From NCBI GenBank assembly GCA_030646295.1, contig JAUSND010000003.1, forward strand, positions 372,001 through 436,000: DNA of 64,000 nucleotides, read 5' to 3'. Under the pieces are notes generated by a model. That model did no database searches. It was not told the origin of the DNA and worked only from the letters and a program-made list of their open reading frames with translations. The position numbers were made by a program, and so were the translations under genes. How positions within the stretch are numbered: position 1 is the first letter of the stretch; every line of letters starts with the position of its first letter. Positions 53,822-60,448 of the stretch are shown one piece after another. This stretch comes from Moraxellaceae bacterium (GTDB lineage: Bacteria > Pseudomonadota > Gammaproteobacteria > Pseudomonadales > Moraxellaceae).

Positions 53822-54382
53822 TCACGTTGCTGATTTTTTCAGTTGGCAGAGAAACAGCAGCCGTTTGACAAGCAGTGCCGTGGCCGGGAAGGTCACGGCA
53901 TAGGTCAGACAGATTTCCCACGAAATGCCTGGATATACGGCATAGGCAAGGGCAACCCCGATGCCGGAATCGATCTGGTCTGTCAGGATGAAAAGCGTAC
54001 GATGGCGCGCAGGCGTATCACCTGGTTCAATGCCGAGGTGTCGCTTGATCAGTGAGTTGGGAAGCTCAGCCAGCGTGTAGCCTGTACCGGCGATCAATCC
54101 TGCCAGTAACAGTGTCGGCAATAATGGCAGTATTGATGCCCCGCCAAATACCCCCTCACAACCCTGCCAGAGCTCGACAGGCCAGAGACACACTGCACCG
54201 AATGCGGTTAGCAGCGGCATCAGGATGAATCCACGCCATGTCTTGTTGGCACCAAAGCAGGTTACACAGACCGGTTTTTTCAGGGCAGGCAGCCAGTTTC
54301 GAGTGACGGCCAGCATGTGCAGCACGCCACCAATTACCACCGGAATCTGCAAGTAGAATGCGGTCAGCAGTACTTCAGCCAT
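53822..54382 (-). CDS. CDP-archaeol synthase (CarS)-like CTP transferase
   Basis: The 186-residue integral membrane protein has about five transmembrane helices and the CarS/CdsA-type blocks FGANKTWRGFILMPLLTAFG, LAELPNSLIKRHLGIEPGDT and TLFILTDQIDSGIGVALAYA. In CarS the Lys and DQxDS residues form the Mg-dependent site that joins CTP to a phosphorylated lipid, making CDP-archaeol in archaea. Bacterial homologues exist (DUF46) with few known substrates. It is the last gene of the minus-strand operon and starts inside the CDP-alcohol transferase gene (8-base overlap). The neighbour would use its CDP-activated product. The substrate is unproved. Confidence 0.8.
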   Translation of the reverse strand: MAEVLLTAFYLQIPVVIGGVLHMLAVTRNWLPALKKPVCVTCFGANKTWRGFILMPLLTAFGAVCLWPVELWQGCEGVFGGASILPLLPTLLLAGLIAGTGYTLAELPNSLIKRHLGIEPGDTPARHRTLFILTDQIDSGIGVALAYAVYPGISWEICLTYAVTFPATALLVKRLLFLCQLKKSAT

Positions 54383-54998
54383 GAATTACCCCATACAAGT
54401 GCAGGCTGAAAAAAATGATGGCACCTCCCAAGGTGAGCGTCAGGATATGCGATAGCTTGCTGAACTTGAAAAAGAGGCGTCGCCATACCATGGCATGACT
54501 GAAGGCAAGCAGGGTAATGGCCAGGCACGTGTTTAGCCAGAGTGTGGGAAGCACGAGGTCAAGCAGCAGGTATCCGGCGAGAATGAATACACTCCAGAAA
54601 ACCGGCATGCCTAGATACGCCAGTCCATTGCTTTCCTGGATGTTACCGATGTCGTTGAATACTGCCAGTCGAGTACATCCGCAGGCAATCATCGGTAGCA
54701 GGAAGATGGACCAGCCAGCATTGAAGCCATGCATGTAAAGCAGCAGGGAGGGTGTGACCAGATAGATCAGCACGTCCATGAAGCCATCAAGGTAGCGTCC
54801 AAAATTACGCTCCAGCTTCAGGCGACGTGCAAACATACCATCCAGTGCATCGCCCAGCATGGCGATAAAAAGACAAGCAGTGGCCAGGTAGAACTGTTTT
54901 TCCAGAAGGGCTGCGACTGCAAGAGACGTAGTCAGTACCCCGGACAGGGTTAGCACGTCGACCGCGTTGAGACGGATGATGTAGCGTGACGTTGTCAT
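54375..54998 (-). CDS. CDP-alcohol phosphatidyltransferase family protein
   Basis: The 207-residue membrane protein has the complete family motif DGxxARx8GxxxDxxxD in GDALDGMFARRLKLERNFGR and YLDGFMDVLIY, with all three Asp and both Gly. About six transmembrane helices follow. Such enzymes displace CMP from a CDP-alcohol with another hydroxyl compound (for example serine, inositol phosphate or glycerol phosphate). The short length and spacing resemble phosphatidylserine/archaetidylserine synthase types. It overlaps the ligase gene by four bases and the CarS-like gene by eight, so these two act in one pathway, CTP activation followed by head-group transfer. The acceptor is not identifiable. 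Confidence 0.87.
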   Translation of the reverse strand: MTTSRYIIRLNAVDVLTLSGVLTTSLAVAALLEKQFYLATACLFIAMLGDALDGMFARRLKLERNFGRYLDGFMDVLIYLVTPSLLLYMHGFNAGWSIFLLPMIACGCTRLAVFNDIGNIQESNGLAYLGMPVFWSVFILAGYLLLDLVLPTLWLNTCLAITLLAFSHAMVWRRLFFKFSKLSHILTLTLGGAIIFFSLHLYGVIHG

Positions 54999-56608
54999 GC
55001 GTGTTTTCCGGAGTCAATTGCCTGAAGACGCAGGCGGCCGCTTTTTAGCCACTCCCGCAACCGGGGGCGATCAATTTTGCTGTTATGGCGTGCATCGACC
55101 GGCATGCTGTGCACATAAGCAATACGTGTACTGTCCAGCGTGTGGCGGCGCAGGATCGGAATGATTTTTGCGTCCTGACTGAATTGACCCTTGATGACCA
55201 GTACAGGCCCATCAGCATCATCGATCAGTGCACTGCGCTCGATGCCAGGCAGGGCGTCGAGTTCTTTCTCCACGGCAAAGGGACTCAGGACTTTTCCTCT
55301 TGCACGGATGCGGTCCTTTATGCGTCCTGTCAACCAGAGCCGGCCTTGATTATCAAAGAAGCCGGTATCACCCGTGCGATGCCAGACGCTACCGTTACTA
55401 CGCGAAATCTTGGTTTCACGCGTTGCTTCCGGGTTTTCCACATAGGCTTTCAGTACGTGAGGCCCGGAAACCAGAACTTCACCTTCGGTACCATTCAGGA
55501 TTTGTGCTTGGGTTACGTCATCTTCAGTCAGCAGTGGCGAGTCGGTAGCGACTATGCACACTGTGGCCATTTCTGTCGGGTGTCCGACGAGATGGCCGGC
55601 ATGCTGGTGCCAGTCTTTTATCAGGATATCAATGTTTACATCGGCAATTGGTTCGGCTTCAGTCGAGCCATAAACCACACGGGTTTCGGCATGGGGAAAC
55701 ACAAGCCGGCAGCGCTCGGCGAGGGCCCAAGTCAGTGTTGAACCACCGATAATGACCGAGCGAACATGCCCAGCTATAAGATGTTGAGCCAGGGCATAAG
55801 TCGTGATCCGGTCCATATAGGCCGGAGACCCGGCTATACGGGTGACATGCTGGCGCATGATTTGTGCAAGTACACGCGGGGCAGCAACATTGCCGGGAAA
55901 GGCGAGATCGGTATCCGGCAGGATGGTGGAGATGCCACAGCAGAGATTGTGCAGGACAAGCACCGGGAATACCGGAAGATCAATGTCATTGTCCTGGTCA
56001 GGCCAGTGTGAACGGATGGCAAGATGCTGGGCAATCAGGCTGCCATGGGTTCGATCCGCACCTTTTGGCAAACCCGTGCTGCCGGAGGTGAAAGTGATAA
56101 GCCCGGGTGAATTTTCGTTAAGCAGCTGACATTCGGGAGTCGTATTTTCAGAAGTTGTCAGCTGGCGGAGATCCCGAACTCCCAGGGTGCGGCCATCCAG
56201 CGCGAATCGAGAAATTTTCCAGAGTGCCGGAAACAGCCACCAGTATTTCATGATGGCCCGGTCACCAATGGCGGCAGTGGCATGTGCACGGGCCAGTGTG
56301 GCGCGCAGCCGGTTACGGGGCATGCCCCGCTCAACCATCACTGGCACCATGCCAAGCCCCAGCAGGGCAAGCAGCGTGACATAAAGGGAAATGCCGGGAG
56401 GCGTGAATAGCAGCACGCGGTCGCCGCATGACAACCCTGATTTTTTCAGCGCAGATTGCTGTTTTCCCACGGCACTCAGCAGTGCACCATAAGTAAGATC
56501 TTCATGTGTTCCCGCTGGTGCAGCAATATCAGGGATACGTAAAGCAAGGCGGTCTGGATGGCGGCGCCCTGCCTCGAAGATCCGGGTACAGAAATTAATG
56601 TCGTTCAT
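54995..56608 (-). CDS. AMP-forming acyl ligase, OleC-like (ANL superfamily)
   Basis: The 537-residue protein carries the adenylate-forming P-loop GLITFTSGSTGLPKGADRTH (residues about 169-188), the A5-like VVYGSTEAEPIADVNIDI, the A7/A8 region HRTGDTGFFDNQGRLWLTGR then IKDRIRARGKVLSPFAVEKE, and the catalytic Lys in PVDARHNSKIDRPRLREW. Wording around the P-loop and the C-terminal RHNSKIDR recalls OleC, the beta-lactone synthetase of olefin synthesis, but OleA, OleB and OleD are not in the window. It could make an acyl-CoA, an acyl-AMP or a beta-lactone. It overlaps the genes on both sides by four bases. Confidence 0.8.
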   Translation of the reverse strand: MNDINFCTRIFEAGRRHPDRLALRIPDIAAPAGTHEDLTYGALLSAVGKQQSALKKSGLSCGDRVLLFTPPGISLYVTLLALLGLGMVPVMVERGMPRNRLRATLARAHATAAIGDRAIMKYWWLFPALWKISRFALDGRTLGVRDLRQLTTSENTTPECQLLNENSPGLITFTSGSTGLPKGADRTHGSLIAQHLAIRSHWPDQDNDIDLPVFPVLVLHNLCCGISTILPDTDLAFPGNVAAPRVLAQIMRQHVTRIAGSPAYMDRITTYALAQHLIAGHVRSVIIGGSTLTWALAERCRLVFPHAETRVVYGSTEAEPIADVNIDILIKDWHQHAGHLVGHPTEMATVCIVATDSPLLTEDDVTQAQILNGTEGEVLVSGPHVLKAYVENPEATRETKISRSNGSVWHRTGDTGFFDNQGRLWLTGRIKDRIRARGKVLSPFAVEKELDALPGIERSALIDDADGPVLVIKGQFSQDAKIIPILRRHTLDSTRIAYVHSMPVDARHNSKIDRPRLREWLKSGRLRLQAIDSGKHA

Positions 56609-57714
56609 AGCGGGCTCTGGTACAGCGCATAGAGGTGAGTGAATCCACCGCCATGACGCAATGCGAACTGACGCGAGTTATTGTCTTCCCTGACCAGGGT
56701 GCCGGCCAGCCCGTCATAAATGCCTTCAGCACGGAGGCTGAGTTCACAGCCCATGGCAGTGAACAGGCCATGCGCCCGGAAATCTGGGTGCACGCCACCG
56801 GTTTTGGCAAGGCCGCGGCGAGGCGAGGGGAGTTGCTCAAAATGGGTGGCGTAATGAATGTCACCGGGCCGGATACGGAGAGTGCTGGTTTGGCGGAGCA
56901 GGGGGCTGTAGTCGGGAAAGACCAGAAAGAAACCGGCGATGCGTCCATCCCGTGCACGTGCCAGAACAGATGTGCGCGGGCAGAATTTACTGGCAAACGG
57001 TTTTCCGCATACTTGCTTGAAGGTTTGTAGGGAAATAGGGGTATAGGCAAAGTTGCCACCAAATACCTGGTTCACAAAGCCGTAAAGCTCATCAAGATGG
57101 CGCATCCAGAAATCTGCTGTCATGGCCTCCAGAGTGACCAGTTTCTCCAGTTGGGGTTTGACGCGCAGATAGTCGGATTTCACGCTGGCAACCACATCAG
57201 TGGTGTCATTGAATGTTGAGAGATAGCGATAACGAGTAGTGAAGCCCAGCGACTCAAGCAGGCTTGCATAGTACGGCGGATTCCAGGGTTCACCCGGGAA
57301 GGCGCCATGCTCAAAGCCATCCAGGCGCACGCGATAGGCATTGAAGGTGGTGAAATTAATGGGGCCGTAAAGGCGGGTGGCGCCCTGGGCATGAGCCCAG
57401 TCTTTCAGTGCATCGAAGAGCTGGCGATGCGCCACAACGTCATCGATTCCCTCCCAGAAACCAAAGAAGGCGGCGGGTTCACCATCAATCAGTTGTTCCC
57501 GGAAAAAACCGGCAAGACGGGCTTTGCCGGGCACAACACCGAGCCAGGCGTTGCCATCATTGAACCAGGAGTTCGCATGGCTGAATTGGGTCTTTACGCT
57601 ATCCCGGTCTTCCGGTATCCACCAGGAATCATTGGCATATATCTGCGCAGGCAGATCAAGAAATGATTCGGGCAGCACCATCTCGGGTTGCCATGGTCCC
57701 ATGTAGTCAGTCAT
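56605..57714 (-). CDS. GNAT-like acyltransferase (YghO-type)
   Basis: The 369-residue protein resembles large GNAT-fold proteins such as E. coli YghO: WLGVVPGKARLAGFFREQLI, RLYGPINFTTFNAYRVRLDG, PGEPWNPPYYASLLESLGF, and VHPDFRAHGLFTAMGCELSL with REDNNSRQFALRHGG. The last block looks like the acyl-CoA binding region. No structure-based acceptor can be named; acylation of an amine or hydroxyl is likely. The ATG at 57714 overlaps the upstream gene by eight bases and has a GAGG ribosome-binding site, so it is preferred to the ATG at 57735. Confidence 0.72.
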   Translation of the reverse strand: MTDYMGPWQPEMVLPESFLDLPAQIYANDSWWIPEDRDSVKTQFSHANSWFNDGNAWLGVVPGKARLAGFFREQLIDGEPAAFFGFWEGIDDVVAHRQLFDALKDWAHAQGATRLYGPINFTTFNAYRVRLDGFEHGAFPGEPWNPPYYASLLESLGFTTRYRYLSTFNDTTDVVASVKSDYLRVKPQLEKLVTLEAMTADFWMRHLDELYGFVNQVFGGNFAYTPISLQTFKQVCGKPFASKFCPRTSVLARARDGRIAGFFLVFPDYSPLLRQTSTLRIRPGDIHYATHFEQLPSPRRGLAKTGGVHPDFRAHGLFTAMGCELSLRAEGIYDGLAGTLVREDNNSRQFALRHGGGFTHLYALYQSPL

Positions 57715-60448
57715 GGCTGGCCTCGACAACTGCATCTGGTTCGCTGGCGGGCTGATCCAGCCGCTCGATAGTGCCGGTTGAGCCGTTCATGCGCACGCGC
57801 TCACCATTGCGAAGCGACTGCGTCAGTCCGGGAATGCCGACAATGGCCGGTATACCGAGTTCACGTGCGACGACAGCAGAATGCGAAAGGGTGGAGCCAC
57901 GCTCGACCAGAATACCGCCTGCCGTGGGGAACAAAGGAGCCCAGCCCGGATCGGTGCGCACGGTGCAGAGAATCTGGCCATTGAGCGAAAGTTCGTCTTC
58001 CGGAGAGAAAATCAGGCGGATATTGTTTTCGACGATACCGGGGTAGCAGCCGATGCCGCGCAGATCACCATCAATCTGCTCCTGTGGCTCAAACGGATAA
58101 GCGTAGGCGTTGTGGTGATACACCATGCCCCATGTCCAGAAGTGATGGGGCAAGTCATCCTGACGATAGCCTTCATATTCTTCCTGACGTGCGATGACCA
58201 GTGCCTTTAGATTGCACTGCACGGCGCGTCCGTCATACCAGGCATACAACTCATCTATCGTTAGCCAGAATATGTCGCGTTGTGTTGCCAATAGGCCGTC
58301 ACTGGCAAACTGCTGGCCAATCTCCAGAAAGATGTCACGATACAAACCAAACATGCGGGTACGTGCCAGACGCATGTTTTCCCGGTTACGAATGGCCTCG
58401 CGCAGGCGGGAAAGATCGTGATGGAATTTGCCCAGCTTGCGGCGTCCCTGCGTAGTGCGAATGGCGGTAAAAGCCTCCTGTTCAGCACTATCACGGAATC
58501 TGGCCTCATTGGCGGCAAGGGTTTCCAGTGTCAGGTCATCGCGACTCAGGTAGTTTTTCAGGATAGCGAAGAGGAAGCTCGGGTCTTGCCGCAGAGTGAC
58601 GGACTCCAGCTTGAGCTCACCCATGGTGCGATCTCCATACTTCTCGATGTAATCGAGGCAGTGATGGTGAAATGCCGGATCCTGAGCCTGAATATGTTCC
58701 AGCAGCGTGGCATTGTCGCCCTGTTCGACCAGTGTGCGCAGGGCGGGTCGTTGGCGAAGCTCGGCACACATGCGCAGCAGCATCTTGGTGGGTTCGGTGC
58801 TTTCGATTCCCTCTTCGCCAGACAGCAGATTATTCTGCAATACGGCCGGCTGCTCGAACCCGGCGGCGACCAGAGTGCGATGCACGCGGCCATTCATCAT
58901 CATGACGTAGAAATCGTTGATGATGGGGGAGGTCCAGCGCTGCAGCAGCTCACGATCCAGGCGGCGTGCTTCCTCAATCAGCTGGCCGGTCGTCAGGGTA
59001 TGCAGTTTTTCCCGGGGGATGCTTTTGTATACGGTATCGAAAAATGCACGGAATTCCATTACCAGCTTGCCCATGTTGCGGAAACCGCGCATCAGGTGGA
59101 ACAGGGCACGCAGTACCTGAGGCAGCTTGCGCAGCTTTTCGCCAAAGGTGTACTCGCGATCCTGTACCAGATCCACGGGGTCCGTCAGGCCCATCATGCG
59201 CTCAAGATCAGCCTTGTTGGTCTTGAAGGAGGGCAACAGCAAGAGACCGCGGTACCAGTTGTTGATGTTGTAGTACACGCGCCCGCGAATCAGCCCCAGC
59301 ATGTTGTCGAGCATGTCGCGGTGCCCCAGGATTTCCTTTTCGGAAACGCCAATCACACGCATGGTCTGTTCATAGACCGTGGCGTAGGCGCGATTGGCAT
59401 AGGAAAATGTCAGCGGAGTGGTGACGCCGCAGTAAGACTCCTGGATATTGGAGTTATCAAATACTACGCGTTTATCGACTGGATGCGTCGGAGCAGGCAG
59501 ACGGGTGATTGGGCGTGTCTGCAGGATGTGAAACTGGCCATCGACAAGGGCCCATTCAATATCCTGGGGAAAGCGACGGATTTCAGCAATACGGCGGCCC
59601 AGGTTACGCAATTGACAGACCTGTTCATCGGTCAGGCACCGGATATGTCGGCGCGATTCGTCCAGATGAGCTTCCTTTGTTCCACGGTCTCCTACCCGAT
59701 CAAAAATGACGGCAACGTCCTTGTCGGCAATTACACAGTCAACCGTGTTATCGAACAGGTCAATGGTGTATTCATCCGTGTTGCACAGTCCGGCAACAAT
59801 ACCTTCTCCAATTCCCCATGCCGCAGAAATGAGTGCATGACGACGGCTGCCGTTGGTGGGGTGAGCCGTGAACATGACACCAGAGACATCGCCTTCGATC
59901 ATTTCCTGAATAATGACGGCGGCACGGATATCCGTGATGGGAATGTTTCGTGTCAGGCGGTACTGCAGTGCGCGGGTGTTGAAGGCGGATGCTGCAACCT
60001 GCATCAGGCTTTCGCAAATGGCATCGACACCGCGCTGGAAAAGCAGGCTGTCCATTTGACCTGCAAAAGATGCCCCTTCCGCATCTTCACCGAGTACGGA
60101 AGAACGAACGGCGAAAAATGTGTCCGGGTGAGCCGCTGCCAGTCCAGAGATCTCCTCCCGGATGGACGCTGGCAGTGTGGCGGCCAGAATGGATTCACGG
60201 ATACGGGCGGAGGCCGCCTCGATGCTGCCGGCATCGGTGGTCTTGCGGATGATGTTGATTTCACCCTCGATGAACGGCAGCAGACGGTTGTCTTCCAGTA
60301 CATGGCGGAAAGTATCAGTGGTGATGATCCACCAGTGTGGCACTGGCAACCCTTCACGAGTCATCCATGCAAGGTTGGCAGCTTTACCACCCAGCTGATC
60401 GGCAGGAAGGAAGAGGGCATCGGATTGATCATGCAGAAAGTGGTTCAT
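57707..60448 (-). CDS. PEP synthase/rifampin phosphotransferase-like dikinase
   Basis: The 913-residue protein has an N-terminal ATP-grasp domain of the PPDK/PEP-synthase type (LGGKAANLAWMTREGLPVPH, FFAVRSSVLGEDAEGASFAG, AAVIIQEMIEGDVSGVMFTA, HPTNGS), a long helical middle, and a C-terminal swivelling phosphohistidine domain with H856 in VERGSTLSHSAVVARELGIP. It lacks the PEP/pyruvate-binding TIM barrel of true PEP synthase. This domain order matches rifampin phosphotransferase and related enzymes that transfer the beta-phosphate of ATP to a small acceptor hydroxyl. Here it is placed between HMG-CoA reductase and lipid genes, so the acceptor may be a prenyl or related alcohol; that is inference. 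The start shares ATGA with the upstream stop. Confidence 0.83.
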   Translation of the reverse strand: MNHFLHDQSDALFLPADQLGGKAANLAWMTREGLPVPHWWIITTDTFRHVLEDNRLLPFIEGEINIIRKTTDAGSIEAASARIRESILAATLPASIREEISGLAAAHPDTFFAVRSSVLGEDAEGASFAGQMDSLLFQRGVDAICESLMQVAASAFNTRALQYRLTRNIPITDIRAAVIIQEMIEGDVSGVMFTAHPTNGSRRHALISAAWGIGEGIVAGLCNTDEYTIDLFDNTVDCVIADKDVAVIFDRVGDRGTKEAHLDESRRHIRCLTDEQVCQLRNLGRRIAEIRRFPQDIEWALVDGQFHILQTRPITRLPAPTHPVDKRVVFDNSNIQESYCGVTTPLTFSYANRAYATVYEQTMRVIGVSEKEILGHRDMLDNMLGLIRGRVYYNINNWYRGLLLLPSFKTNKADLERMMGLTDPVDLVQDREYTFGEKLRKLPQVLRALFHLMRGFRNMGKLVMEFRAFFDTVYKSIPREKLHTLTTGQLIEEARRLDRELLQRWTSPIINDFYVMMMNGRVHRTLVAAGFEQPAVLQNNLLSGEEGIESTEPTKMLLRMCAELRQRPALRTLVEQGDNATLLEHIQAQDPAFHHHCLDYIEKYGDRTMGELKLESVTLRQDPSFLFAILKNYLSRDDLTLETLAANEARFRDSAEQEAFTAIRTTQGRRKLGKFHHDLSRLREAIRNRENMRLARTRMFGLYRDIFLEIGQQFASDGLLATQRDIFWLTIDELYAWYDGRAVQCNLKALVIARQEEYEGYRQDDLPHHFWTWGMVYHHNAYAYPFEPQEQIDGDLRGIGCYPGIVENNIRLIFSPEDELSLNGQILCTVRTDPGWAPLFPTAGGILVERGSTLSHSAVVARELGIPAIVGIPGLTQSLRNGERVRMNGSTGTIERLDQPASEPDAVVEASHD

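Noticed and set aside
53789-53825. Inverted GTGATGA/TCATCAC pair between the DUF2057-like gene and the CarS-like gene
   Set aside because: The arms overlap the stop codons of both genes, the spacer is 23 bases, and no T-run follows, so it is weak as a terminator and could arise from the facing TGA codons.
57707-60448. Interpretation as an antibiotic-resistance rifampin phosphotransferase
   Set aside because: The domain order matches, but the gene is embedded with translational coupling in a lipid-type operon, so resistance is not the likely job.
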